Source of the DNA: a virus
Reading direction: 5' to 3' (one strand)
IMG/VR virus record: IMGVR_UViG_3300048548_000184
Location: 1-60,479 of that record
DNA length: 60,479 nucleotides
Shown here: piece after piece, positions 45,704-53,083 of the stretch
How the letters are laid out: every line of letters starts with the position of its first letter
How positions within the stretch are numbered: the first letter of the stretch is position 1
The notes under the pieces: model-generated
The model's database searches: none
What the model was told of the DNA's origin: nothing
The model's input: only the letters and a program-made list of their open reading frames with translations
Translations under genes and position numbers: made by a program

Positions 45704-46516
45704 ATGAAAAATTTAATATATCAAGTATGGGCAGGTGATCTTTCAGAAGAAGCAAAGATTAGTAGTAACTTAATGAAAGCCTATGCAGAAAGAATAGGTG
45801 CTGAATATATACTCGATTTAAATCCAAACATTGCCAGTAAAATATGTGATGTTCCTATGTACTTTGAATGGTTAAATCCAATAATAGATGATAGATTTCT
45901 AAAGTATGATAAAGTACTGTCAGTAGATTTAGATGTTTTTCCTGTACATAATTTGAATGAAAATATATTTGAAGAAGATATTGGCGACATAGGTGCATGC
46001 ACAGAACCTTTTCAAGGTAAACAAAGAGCAACAGTTACTGTTGGGGGGCACATAAATAGAGAGAACGATGAAAGGTGGGCTTCTGTAGTAAAACAAAATT
46101 GGGGGGTCAGTCTCCCAAGAGATGAAGATCAAAACTTAAAAGTATATAACGCTGGAATGGTGGTCTTTACAAAAGAAGGAATTGAAAAAGCAAAGAAGTG
46201 GATGCCGTTTCAAGAATATATTGACTTCATGAGAAATAAAGGGTTTGGAAGATTCTATACTGTAGATCAAAACTATTTTCATTTAATGGTATGTGCAAAC
46301 AGTAACATAGACTTTAGAGAAATGAATAATGGATGGAACTCTCAAGTGCATTACGTAAGAGGCCCATTATCATTAGCTAATAAGATAAACGATGAGCGAA
46401 ATAAAAATACTAAATTAGTCCACGTACAAATGACCGGACATAAATGGGATGAACAAAGTCTTTATGAAATTGTAAACCTCCCTCAAAGCAAATGGAAATT
46501 TGAACTATATTCATGA
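45704..46516 (+). CDS. GT8-like glycosyltransferase, paralogue of the protein at 42424
   Basis: The 270-residue protein begins KNLIYQVWAGDLSEEAKISS, then MKAYAERIGAEYILD, nearly the same as the protein at 42424. It has YDKVLSVDLDVFPVHNLNEN with D-x-D, KVYNAGMVVFTKEG, and YTVDQNYFHLMV. The middle has a unique insert (QGKQRATVTVGGHINREND). It should use a nucleotide sugar and a divalent metal. Gene duplication inside the island is likely. Confidence 0.75.
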   Translation: MKNLIYQVWAGDLSEEAKISSNLMKAYAERIGAEYILDLNPNIASKICDVPMYFEWLNPIIDDRFLKYDKVLSVDLDVFPVHNLNENIFEEDIGDIGACTEPFQGKQRATVTVGGHINRENDERWASVVKQNWGVSLPRDEDQNLKVYNAGMVVFTKEGIEKAKKWMPFQEYIDFMRNKGFGRFYTVDQNYFHLMVCANSNIDFREMNNGWNSQVHYVRGPLSLANKINDERNKNTKLVHVQMTGHKWDEQSLYEIVNLPQSKWKFELYS

Positions 46517-46526
46517 GAGATAACTA

Positions 46527-47384
46527 ATGAGACTTTTTGTTACAGGCGCAACAGGGTATATTGGAGCACACTTTGTAAAAGCAGCTTCAGAAGCAGGACA
46601 TACTATTGTGGCAACAGATTATAATCTTTCGCAGAACGATTTAACAAAATATTCTGCGAATACTTTAGAGTGGGATATCCGCAAACCCATCACAAACAAA
46701 ATAGTGGGTATAGATAAAGTTATTCACATTGCAGCAAAAACTAAAGTTCCTAACTCAGTAAAAGATCCATACGATTACTACTTGACAAATGTAGTTGGAA
46801 CTAAAAACGTGATAGATGCAGCGCCGTGTAATCATTTCGTATATTGCTCTACAGGTAGTGCTTTCGAACCTGCTAGTAATCCTTATGCAGGATCTAAACA
46901 TGCAGGTGAGCTTATAGCCAAACAGTTCAACAATAAGTGTAGCTTGGTTAGATTTTATAATGTTAGTGGAAATGATGGAATGCAAAAGTATGATGATGAA
47001 TATAGTCATCTAATACGTAGGGCAGCAGCAGTTGTAAATGGTAAGTTTGATAAGTTGTATATTCATGGAACAGATTTTGACACTAGAGATGGTACGTGCA
47101 TAAGGAACTATACGCATGTCAAAGACATAGTAGACTCTCTTTTAAGGATCACTGAGAACGAGCCGACCAATGAGATTGACTGTCTAGGATCACCTGATGG
47201 ATATTCTGTGAGAGAGGTTATAGATACTATGTCTAATGTATCTAGAGTAAACTTTGAAGTAATTGAAGGACCAAGAAGAGATGGTGATATCGATGTATCT
47301 ACTGTTCCGACAAAATCCAAATATTTCGAACAAAAAAAATCACTTGAAGATATGTGCATTGACGCTATAAAATACGAGGTATAG
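46527..47384 (+). CDS. NAD-dependent sugar epimerase/dehydratase (GalE-like)
   Basis: The 285-residue protein has the Rossmann start RLFVTGATGYIGAHFVKAAS, VIHIAAKTKVPNSV, the catalytic region NPYAGSKHAGELIAKQF with Y-x-x-x-K, and FDTRDGTCIRNYTHVKDI, the GalE family motif. It should interconvert UDP-glucose/galactose or a related pair and feed the glycosyltransferases around it. It is a little shorter than bacterial GalE (about 330). Confidence 0.88.
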   Translation: MRLFVTGATGYIGAHFVKAASEAGHTIVATDYNLSQNDLTKYSANTLEWDIRKPITNKIVGIDKVIHIAAKTKVPNSVKDPYDYYLTNVVGTKNVIDAAPCNHFVYCSTGSAFEPASNPYAGSKHAGELIAKQFNNKCSLVRFYNVSGNDGMQKYDDEYSHLIRRAAAVVNGKFDKLYIHGTDFDTRDGTCIRNYTHVKDIVDSLLRITENEPTNEIDCLGSPDGYSVREVIDTMSNVSRVNFEVIEGPRRDGDIDVSTVPTKSKYFEQKKSLEDMCIDAIKYEV

Positions 47385-47385
47385 A

Positions 47386-47961
47386 ATGATAAACTCTGAA
47401 CTAGGACATGTGACTTCATTAGAAGAATTTAATAGTGAAATCATACGACAGCAGGAAGAAGCACACGGGGAACACTATTGCGCCATTCATAACGCTATTA
47501 AAAAGTATATCCCAGAGTGTAAATCTTATATGGAACTTGGTACACATCAGGGTGGCACTGCCTCTACTGCCTTACTTTGTAAACCAGAGAGCGTTCAGTT
47601 AGTAGATATTGATACTAGTAGGTATCAAAAGTTCTTGAAACCACTTGCTGAAACGTATGCCGAAAAATATGATATTGACCTAACTGTTTTAGAGGTAAGT
47701 TCTCTTAGTATGAAGTCAACTGCCAAAACAGATATGCTAATGATTGACTCTTTACATCATCCTAATCATATGATACAAGAGTTACGTTTACACCATTCTA
47801 ATACGTATAAATATATCATAGCACACGATACAAGCATCTTGCATGGGAAAAAAGACAACAGACTGTATGATTGTATGCAAAACTTTTGTCTAGATTATCC
47901 TTGGCAAATCGTTGAGAGAAATGAACAGAACGTTGGATATACGGTCTTAAAAAGGAAATAG
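47386..47961 (+). CDS. class I SAM methyltransferase (Methyltransf_24/CmcI-like)
   Basis: The 191-residue protein has SYMELGTHQGGTASTALLCK near residue 47, a SAM-binding loop, and TDMLMIDSLHHPNHMIQELR near residue 118. YKYIIAHDTSILHG near residue 144 carries the catalytic His/Asp in a metal-dependent O-methyltransferase manner. It resembles the cephalosporin-hydroxylase-type methyltransferases common in surface-glycan clusters. It would methylate a sugar hydroxyl. Confidence 0.75.
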   Translation: MINSELGHVTSLEEFNSEIIRQQEEAHGEHYCAIHNAIKKYIPECKSYMELGTHQGGTASTALLCKPESVQLVDIDTSRYQKFLKPLAETYAEKYDIDLTVLEVSSLSMKSTAKTDMLMIDSLHHPNHMIQELRLHHSNTYKYIIAHDTSILHGKKDNRLYDCMQNFCLDYPWQIVERNEQNVGYTVLKRK

Positions 47962-47966
47962 AAGCA

Positions 47967-48803
47967 ATGTCTTTAATTGAAGAACTAGACGGTCATAGAA
48001 GCAAAACTATTCCAACTAGAAAAACTGAAAAGTTTTTAGGTTTAGTAACTACGTTTATAATTTCTGATATAAATTCATCAAGCTCGACTGCAGGTATGAG
48101 AAAGGTTGTGAAATCTATAAAGGACACTAAAAGTCTGATGGACCCGTTCATTATGCCAGCAACAACACCTGAGACTTTAGAAGAAGATTTAAAACTTTTC
48201 GGCATGTCCAAATCTGATTGGACTTATCCTTTAGCGGGTGAAAGCAGAATAGATATTAAAAGTGGTCTACACCTCACTGGATATAATGCTAAAAATATTG
48301 ATAAGGTTATGTCTTGTCTAGTTTCTCATATGAGATGTTGGTTGATTGCGACAGCAGGAAGAATGCCTATCATTGTTTTAGAGCACGATGCTTTAATTAA
48401 AAGAACATTTAATCCTTACGGCACTCCTGTTCGTGATAGCAAAGAATTACTTAAGTATGGAATTATAGGATTAAACAGCCCAAAAGGTGCCACAAGAAAT
48501 TGGTCAACCTATATGCAAGGTGTTTTAGATCAAAGTAAATCTGTAAAAAACACATTTGGAGAATATCAGGTTGTTGATGCGCCTTGGGTGGATAGTAACG
48601 AGTATGTACCTCAAGGATTGGCAGGTAATTCTGCATATCTTATTACCCCTAATGTGGCAAGGAATCTTTTAGACTTAGTTGAGAAATACGGTCTATGGCC
48701 TAATGATGCTTTGATGTGTAAGCAACTATTATCATATCAATTAAAACAAATATATCCATTTGTATCAGAACTTCAAGGTATATCTTCAACAACACAAGGT
48801 TAG
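47967..48803 (+). CDS. GT25-like glycosyltransferase
   Basis: The 278-residue protein has KVMSCLVSHMRCWLIATAGR followed by MPIIVLEHDALIKRTF, the SHxxxW helix and EHD strand seen in the GT25-like proteins here. LAGNSAYLITPNVARNLLDL matches the second conserved block. The N-terminal 60 residues are unique. The acceptor is unknown. It sits in tandem with another GT25-like gene. Confidence 0.68.
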   Translation: MSLIEELDGHRSKTIPTRKTEKFLGLVTTFIISDINSSSSTAGMRKVVKSIKDTKSLMDPFIMPATTPETLEEDLKLFGMSKSDWTYPLAGESRIDIKSGLHLTGYNAKNIDKVMSCLVSHMRCWLIATAGRMPIIVLEHDALIKRTFNPYGTPVRDSKELLKYGIIGLNSPKGATRNWSTYMQGVLDQSKSVKNTFGEYQVVDAPWVDSNEYVPQGLAGNSAYLITPNVARNLLDLVEKYGLWPNDALMCKQLLSYQLKQIYPFVSELQGISSTTQG

Positions 48804-48805
48804 TT

Positions 48806-49453
48806 ATGAAAAATTTTGTTATTACTATTCGTGAAAATGATAAGTCTGTAGAAGCCGCACAGAAATGTATACAGTCTGCTGCTAAGTTTGGCTTAGAAGT
48901 GGACTACTATGATGCGTTTGTACCTTCGGAGTCTAAAGAGTTTATCAAAGAACAAAAGATAAACGATTTAGCCTTTAACAACAATAAGTTTTCTAGAGAA
49001 GATAATGCCAGAGCAGCCTTTTGTTCGCACTTTTCTCTTTGGCAGTTCTCCATGGAATGTAACGAAGAAATTACTATCTTTGAACATGATGCTGTAGTTG
49101 TTGATCCTATTCCTGAAATGAGTTATAATGGTTGTATATCTATTGGTAAACCATCTTATGGAAAGTGGATAACACCTAGTTCTCTAGGAACAAATCCTCT
49201 GACTTCTAAGAAATACTTTCCTGGTGCTCACGCCTACAGGTTAAATCCTAAGGGAGCAAAGGAATTGGTGGAAAGGGCTAGATTAGAAGCGGGTCCAACT
49301 GATGTGTTTTTAAATATACATAGCTTTCCATTTCTGCAAGAGTACTATCCTTGGCCTGTAGAAGTGCGAGAAAGCTTTACTACCATCCAAAAAACTCAAG
49401 GGTGTTTAGCAAAGCATATGTATAACAAGGATTATATTATAGAGGATGTTTGA
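48806..49453 (+). CDS. GT25-like glycosyltransferase
   Basis: The 215-residue protein starts KNFVITIRENDKSVEAAQKC and has DNARAAFCSHFSLWQFSMEC, then EEITIFEHDAVVVDPIP. PGAHAYRLNPKGAKELVERA completes the GT25 layout. It is the clearest GT25 member of the three. It probably adds a sugar to the same glycan built by the neighbouring enzymes. It ends two bases before the next start codon. Confidence 0.75.
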   Translation: MKNFVITIRENDKSVEAAQKCIQSAAKFGLEVDYYDAFVPSESKEFIKEQKINDLAFNNNKFSREDNARAAFCSHFSLWQFSMECNEEITIFEHDAVVVDPIPEMSYNGCISIGKPSYGKWITPSSLGTNPLTSKKYFPGAHAYRLNPKGAKELVERARLEAGPTDVFLNIHSFPFLQEYYPWPVEVRESFTTIQKTQGCLAKHMYNKDYIIEDV

Positions 49454-49454
49454 T

Positions 49455-50147
49455 ATGACTGTAACAGTAAGCTGTGTATATTGGGGTAGTAAGTTTTCTT
49501 TAGATTATGTGTATAACCTAAAAGCATCTATAGAAAGAAATACCACAGTTCCTCATAAATTTGTTTGCTACACTGATAGGTCTATTCCTAATGTAGAGAC
49601 AAAAATTCTTAAGCCCGGTTATGAAGGGTGGTGGAACAAACTTCAACTTTTCGACCCCGCTAATAAAGTAAGTAATCGTATGATTTATCTTGATCTAGAC
49701 ACAGTGATTACGGGAAACCTTGATTGGTTGTTGAATGATCGATCATGGTTCATGGGTGTTGAAGATGTCGGTGCCGTAAATAAACATCAGCCACATCTAA
49801 AGAATGTTTTACAGACGGGTATAATGTCTTGGGATTTTGATCCTGTGTCTTTTATATGGTCAGAATTCGTATTAAGTTTTGATAGAGTGGTTGATACTTA
49901 TCGTGGAGATGGAGAATATCTCAGCACCATAATCAATCCTTATCAAAGAACACTTCTTCAGTACAAATATCCTGATGCGTTGAAGTCATATAAGTATGAC
50001 GTGTACCCTAACAAACTAAAGAGGGAAACTTCTATTGTAGGATTTCATGGAAGACCAAGTATTGAACAGGCAATGACTGAGACTATAGCAACTCCTATGG
50101 CTATTTACGAACCTCAGAAATGGATTAAGGATTATTGGAAACGATGA
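49455..50147 (+). CDS. GT-A-fold glycosyltransferase-like protein
   Basis: The 230-residue protein begins TVTVSCVYWGSKFSLDYVYN and has NRMIYLDLDTVITGNLDWLL, a D-x-D strand. QTGIMSWDFDPVSFIWSEF follows, and VGFHGRPS near the end may give a metal-binding histidine. The layout is GT8-like. I choose ATG 49455 because AGAGG is correctly spaced from it and not from ATG 49446. It overlaps the next gene by four bases. Confidence 0.7.
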   Translation: MTVTVSCVYWGSKFSLDYVYNLKASIERNTTVPHKFVCYTDRSIPNVETKILKPGYEGWWNKLQLFDPANKVSNRMIYLDLDTVITGNLDWLLNDRSWFMGVEDVGAVNKHQPHLKNVLQTGIMSWDFDPVSFIWSEFVLSFDRVVDTYRGDGEYLSTIINPYQRTLLQYKYPDALKSYKYDVYPNKLKRETSIVGFHGRPSIEQAMTETIATPMAIYEPQKWIKDYWKR

Positions 50148-50773
50148 GCAGAACAGCACATGTGATAGGTAACGGCGATCAAGCACAGTTATATAGACCT
50201 GCGAAGGGTATCAAAGTAGCTTGCAATCAACCCCCAATGGCTATTGAAAATCTATATGCTTCTTGTATCGTAGACTTCAAAATGTCTGCTGCACTCACAG
50301 AAGGAAGTGTAGAGATCCCGGGGGATTGGGTGCTAGGGTATAGACCTAAGATCTGGTATACAAGAAATGAAATCTTTAAGATGCGCTTTGGTCACAAGAT
50401 CAAAGAGTTCTATACAGTTTTACCGCCATACACAAAACTATTTCCAAATGAAAATGAAGGTAATATGTACACGAACTTTAACTGTGGACATATGGCAGTA
50501 CACTATACTGCAAACAGACTGAAGCCTGACATTCTTCACATGTACGGATTTGATTCCATATTTGATATGAACATGAGAAGCTACACAGACTTTGTTTTAA
50601 ACTCAGACAGAGGTGCTACTAATAACGTGAGACTAGCAGACAGGTGGAGACCTATCTGGAACGGTATTTTTGGAGAGTTCAAGAACACTCAGTTTGTCCT
50701 TCACCACATTCATAATAAATCTAAAATCCAACTACCTGATAACGTTGAGGTTTATGTTCCACAAAAAGCTTGA
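50144..50773 (+). CDS. hypothetical protein at the end of the glycan island
   Basis: The 209-residue protein starts SRTAHVIGNGDQAQLYRPAK, a glycine-rich first loop like that of proteins handling nucleotide sugars, and contains ACNQPPMAIENLYASCIVDF, NCGHMAVHYTANRLKPDILH and MYGFDSIFDMNMRSY. I recall similar proteins in other phage glycan clusters but no function. A relation to MptE/DUF115 or sialyltransferase folds is possible. ATG 50144 follows GGAAA. Confidence 0.6.
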   Translation: MSRTAHVIGNGDQAQLYRPAKGIKVACNQPPMAIENLYASCIVDFKMSAALTEGSVEIPGDWVLGYRPKIWYTRNEIFKMRFGHKIKEFYTVLPPYTKLFPNENEGNMYTNFNCGHMAVHYTANRLKPDILHMYGFDSIFDMNMRSYTDFVLNSDRGATNNVRLADRWRPIWNGIFGEFKNTQFVLHHIHNKSKIQLPDNVEVYVPQKA

Positions 50774-50798
50774 CAACAATGTCACCATAGTGTAATCT
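50770..50798 (+). promoter_or_regulatory. sigma70-like promoter at the start of the early region
   Basis: TTGACA (50770-50775), 17 bases, TAATCT (50793-50798), followed by GTATATGTAACA, a loose match to the shared early leader. TGACA/TGTCA forms a small inverted repeat over the -35. It starts transcription of the small genes after the glycan island. Confidence 0.7.
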
Positions 50799-50824
50799 GT
50801 ATATGTAACAATAAGAGATTCTAT

Positions 50825-51193
50825 ATGATTGTTGAGTTTAAAAGTAAGTTCGCCAAAAAGAAAGAAGACCTCATCTGTGATGTCATTGCTTTCGGAGCAC
50901 AAAAACTTTTCCCTTCTAAAGATGCTGTTTATATAAATATTGAAGCAATCAGAAAACAAGGAGTGTGCGGCGATTGCATATTAGAAGACGATGATGAGTT
51001 TACTATTCGTCTTAACAAATCACTTTCCATAACAGATCTAATAACTACAGTTCTACATGAGCTTGTTCACGTGAGTCAATATCTCAAGTGTTTAATCATG
51101 GATACTGAGAGTGCCTATGAAGATCGTTGGCAGGAGATTGAAGCCCATGCAATGGAGAAGGAACTATTAGAGGAATACATGGTTGGACATTAA
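50825..51193 (+). CDS. zincin-type metallopeptidase-like protein
   Basis: The 122-residue protein has TTVLHELVHVSQYLKCLIMD near residue 77, with HELVH as the zinc motif. RWQEIEAHAMEKELLEEYM supplies a glutamate in the next helix, the usual third ligand of this zincin type. It is small, soluble and acidic. It could act on host proteins early, since it is the first gene after an early promoter. It is unrelated in sequence to the HExxH protein at 18691. Confidence 0.7.
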   Translation: MIVEFKSKFAKKKEDLICDVIAFGAQKLFPSKDAVYINIEAIRKQGVCGDCILEDDDEFTIRLNKSLSITDLITTVLHELVHVSQYLKCLIMDTESAYEDRWQEIEAHAMEKELLEEYMVGH

Positions 51194-51479
51194 CGGAATA
51201 GAAAAAGCATGTATGGAAATATGTGACGATAATACTAATATGTCAATACCATGGTATCTCATGGCGGCATATGCATATTATGAAGAAGATAGCCCAATAA
51301 TAAGTGATGGTATGTTTGACAGACTTGCCAAGAAGATTTTAAAAGATTGGGATAATATTACGCACATGCATAAGCAACATCTAAACATAGATATGTTAGA
51401 GGCAGGTACATTCATAGGGGAATACCCAACACGAATAAAAGGAGCATTGCAAAGTGTCAGACAATCATACAAAGAATGA
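51183..51479 (+). CDS. small protein resembling the N-terminal domain of NAD+ DNA ligase
   Basis: The 98-residue protein has WYLMAAYAYYEEDSPIISDG followed by MFDRLAKKILKDW. This is close to the Y-Y-x-x-D-x-P-x-I-S-D-x-x-Y-D segment of the Ia domain of LigA, which binds NMN. The catalytic domains are absent. It may be a free nicotinamide-nucleotide-binding domain or a coincidental match. The TTG start is spaced from GAGGA; it overlaps the metallopeptidase gene. Confidence 0.6.
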   Translation: MDINGIEKACMEICDDNTNMSIPWYLMAAYAYYEEDSPIISDGMFDRLAKKILKDWDNITHMHKQHLNIDMLEAGTFIGEYPTRIKGALQSVRQSYKE

Positions 51480-51630
51480 TGGTCCGATTGATGATATTAC
51501 AACTGAAACTTTAGAGGGATGGATTAGACGTGACAGTAGTAGAAGTGGCGAGACGGATCTTAGACAACGATTGGAAGGGAGTAAAGGAAGTGGATATCTC
51601 AACTCTTGGACTCGCTTTGAGCATGGTTGA
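51454..51630 (+). CDS. small hypothetical protein
   Basis: A 58-codon GTG-initiated frame (MSDNHTKNDGPIDDITTETL...NSWTRFEHG) overlaps the previous gene by 26 bases and has AAGGAG about nine bases upstream. The product is polar, with an acidic N-half and an arginine-rich middle (GWIRRDSSRSGETDLRQRLE). It is probably real, but competes with a shorter frame at 51530-51646. Confidence 0.5.
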   Translation: MSDNHTKNDGPIDDITTETLEGWIRRDSSRSGETDLRQRLEGSKGSGYLNSWTRFEHG

Positions 51631-51646
51631 GGTAGTGAAGAAATGA
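51530..51646 (+). CDS. possible small overlapping gene
   Basis: A 38-codon GTG-initiated frame (MTVVEVARRILDNDWKGVKE...) lies across the end of the previous frame. Its TGA overlaps the ATG of the next gene. GAGGG is about 10 bases upstream. The predicted helix is amphipathic. Its reality is uncertain. Confidence 0.35.
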   Translation: MTVVEVARRILDNDWKGVKEVDISTLGLALSMVEVVKK

Positions 51647-51783
51647 CTCTCAGCGAACTGCGAAAAGCTTTGAATGATCTTGGTATTGAGTATATGATAA
51701 AGAAGCAAAATACTCACTCAGAAGATCACAGAGGAAATCTAGTAACTGTGAGATTTTTAATAGATGATGAGAAAGAGGGTTGA
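51643..51783 (+). CDS. small hypothetical protein
   Basis: A 46-codon frame (MTLSELRKALNDLGIEYMIK...FLIDDEKEG) starts in an ATGA overlap with the previous short frame. Its stop lies inside the loop of the terminator hairpin that follows. It is helical then beta-like with an acidic end. No family is recognised. Confidence 0.5.
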   Translation: MTLSELRKALNDLGIEYMIKKQNTHSEDHRGNLVTVRFLIDDEKEG

Positions 51784-51818
51784 CAGCCCTCTTTTTTTAT
51801 TGTAGGTTGATTCTGTAA
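51774..51818 (+). promoter_or_regulatory. terminator with an early promoter's -35 box in its loop
   Basis: AGAGGG (51774-51779) and CCCTCT (51787-51792) form a terminator stem followed by seven T residues. The loop begins TTGACA (51780-51785). TAGGTT (51803-51808) follows after 17 bases, then the shared leader GATTCTGTAA (51809-51818). One sequence thus ends the upstream unit and starts the next, as at the tmRNA. Confidence 0.75.
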
Positions 51819-51831
51819 TAAGGAGATAATT

Positions 51832-52173
51832 ATGCAAGAACAGATAGACACTCTACTCGAAAATATCAAAGCTGAATATGTTAACTTCAAACAAATGTGT
51901 GGTTCTAAAGATACCGTTACTGGTCAGAAGATGATCAAGGATTTTGATGAAGGTCTTGGTTACAAAATAGGTAAGAAGTATATCAAGATCACTAAAGAAA
52001 ACAATGGTTGCGTTTGGGGTTTCGTTGTCAACACTGACGAAGATAAGAAGTTTCGTAAAGGTGACATCTTGAAAGCTGCAGGTTGGAATGCCCCTGCACG
52101 TAACAAGGCACGTGGTAATGTTGTTGATGGTCAATACAACATCTGTTGGACTGGTCCTAACTATCTACGTTAG
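51832..52173 (+). CDS. conserved hypothetical early phage protein
   Basis: The 113-residue protein has YIKITKENNGCVWGFVVNTD, FRKGDILKAAGWNAPARNKA and GQYNICWTGPNYLR. The GF-V...F-GD-LKAA-W..PA-N..RGN pattern is shared by small proteins of many tailed phages; the role is unknown. AAGGAG precedes it within the early leader. It is the first gene of a series of one- to four-gene early units. Confidence 0.75.
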   Translation: MQEQIDTLLENIKAEYVNFKQMCGSKDTVTGQKMIKDFDEGLGYKIGKKYIKITKENNGCVWGFVVNTDEDKKFRKGDILKAAGWNAPARNKARGNVVDGQYNICWTGPNYLR

Positions 52174-52176
52174 GAC

Positions 52177-52191
52177 TTGACTTAAAGTTAA
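52177..52191 (+). promoter_or_regulatory. orphan copy of the early palindrome
   Basis: TTGACTTAAAGTTAA is identical to the palindrome at 19338, but no -10 box lies 16-18 bases downstream; that position holds the ribosome-binding site of the next gene. It may be a regulator-binding site without a promoter, or a decayed promoter. Confidence 0.5.
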
Positions 52192-52208
52192 ACTAAAGGA
52201 GAAAATCT

Positions 52209-52421
52209 ATGGGTGCTATGAAACAATTAGTGATTGAAGAAGAAGAAAAGATCGGTGGCGAGTTACAAGATCAAGTTTTCTTCTATGATAATTTCTCCGA
52301 GTTTCGTAAAAAAGTGTATGCAACATACGAAACAAACTGGTATTTAAAAGATAAGGTTATCTGTAAAGAGTATGTTGATGAGGTTTCATATTATATATGG
52401 AATTGTAAATTTAGTAGTTGA
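52209..52421 (+). CDS. hypothetical early protein
   Basis: The 70-residue acidic protein (GAMKQLVIEEEEKIGGELQD, then FFYDNFSEFRKKVYATY) has no known motif. AAAGGAG lies six bases before ATG 52209. It overlaps the next promoter's -35 with its stop region. Function unknown. Confidence 0.65.
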   Translation: MGAMKQLVIEEEEKIGGELQDQVFFYDNFSEFRKKVYATYETNWYLKDKVICKEYVDEVSYYIWNCKFSS

Positions 52422-52457
52422 CATCAAGTTAAAAGTTTGCTAATGTGATTCTGTAAT
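52418..52457 (+). promoter_or_regulatory. early-family promoter with palindromic -35
   Basis: TTGACA (52418-52423) within TTGACATCAAGTTAA, a 17-base spacer, TAATGT (52441-52446), then GATTCTGTAAT (52447-52457) and AAGGAG. It drives the next four small genes. Confidence 0.8.
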
Positions 52458-52468
52458 AAGGAGACATG

Positions 52469-52681
52469 ATGATGTATGAAGTTGGAATGGGTGTTATTCG
52501 TGAGTATGTCAATATTGGCGCAGACAACTATACTGCCAAGGGAGAAATCTCAAGCATTCACGAAAACTCAGATGGTGAGACTCTTGTTACTGTAATGTAC
52601 GATGACGGTGCGGTAAAAGTCTACACTGAGAACGCAATGAACAATAAACGTATGATTGTAACTGAAGAGGTGATTTGGTAA
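52469..52681 (+). CDS. hypothetical early protein
   Basis: The roughly 70-residue protein contains GMGVIREYVNIGADNYTAKG and GETLVTVMYDDGAVKVYTEN, a beta-rich, probably SH3- or OB-like small domain. Three in-frame ATGs (52466, 52469, 52472) follow AAGGAG at 52458-52463; the second or third is best spaced. Its TAA overlaps the next ATG. Function unknown. Confidence 0.65.
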   Translation: MMYEVGMGVIREYVNIGADNYTAKGEISSIHENSDGETLVTVMYDDGAVKVYTENAMNNKRMIVTEEVIW

Positions 52682-52890
52682 TGTTTGCTTACTGCGATTA
52701 TATCGCTGATGAGATCAGCAGTAAGTTCTGGTCTCAACAATCTGAAAACATTGTTGCCAAAGTTGGTAATGTTAACTATGATCTTCATCCTGAACAGGGG
52801 TGGATGATGAGCACGAAAAAAACGATTGAATTGACTGACAATAACGGTAAGATGTACCGTGTAACTGTAGAGGAAATTGATAATGTTTGA
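52681..52890 (+). CDS. hypothetical early protein
   Basis: The 69-residue protein (FAYCDYIADEISSKFWSQQS, then KKTIELTDNNGKMYRVTVEE) has a helix followed by beta strands. It starts on the last base of the previous stop, after GAGGTGA, and overlaps the next gene by eight bases. No family is recognised. Confidence 0.65.
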   Translation: MFAYCDYIADEISSKFWSQQSENIVAKVGNVNYDLHPEQGWMMSTKKTIELTDNNGKMYRVTVEEIDNV

Positions 52891-53083
52891 TAAGTTTTTC
52901 ACAGATATGAAAATCTTTATGGGGTTGAAAGAAAACACCAATGAAGATGGTTCTATTAACTGGAGCTTTATTGATAGTGATCTATTCATGAAATGGTCTG
53001 TACTGCTTGATGGTGAAACTTACACTGAATGGTTTGACAAAGCTGCAGATATTATAGAGGATGAGTTAAATGTCAAAATATAA
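52883..53083 (+). CDS. hypothetical early protein
   Basis: The 66-residue acidic protein (FDKFFTDMKIFMGLKENTNE, then WFDKAADIIEDELNVKI) starts at ATG 52883, eight bases after AGAGGA; an earlier in-frame TTG is less likely. It has no known motif. Its end overlaps the next small gene. Confidence 0.6.
   Translation: MFDKFFTDMKIFMGLKENTNEDGSINWSFIDSDLFMKWSVLLDGETYTEWFDKAADIIEDELNVKI

Noticed and set aside
47806-47813. TATAAATA octamer inside the methyltransferase gene
   Set aside because: It sits in the middle of a coding region with no suitably placed downstream late gene, and several chance copies are expected in AT-rich DNA of this length.
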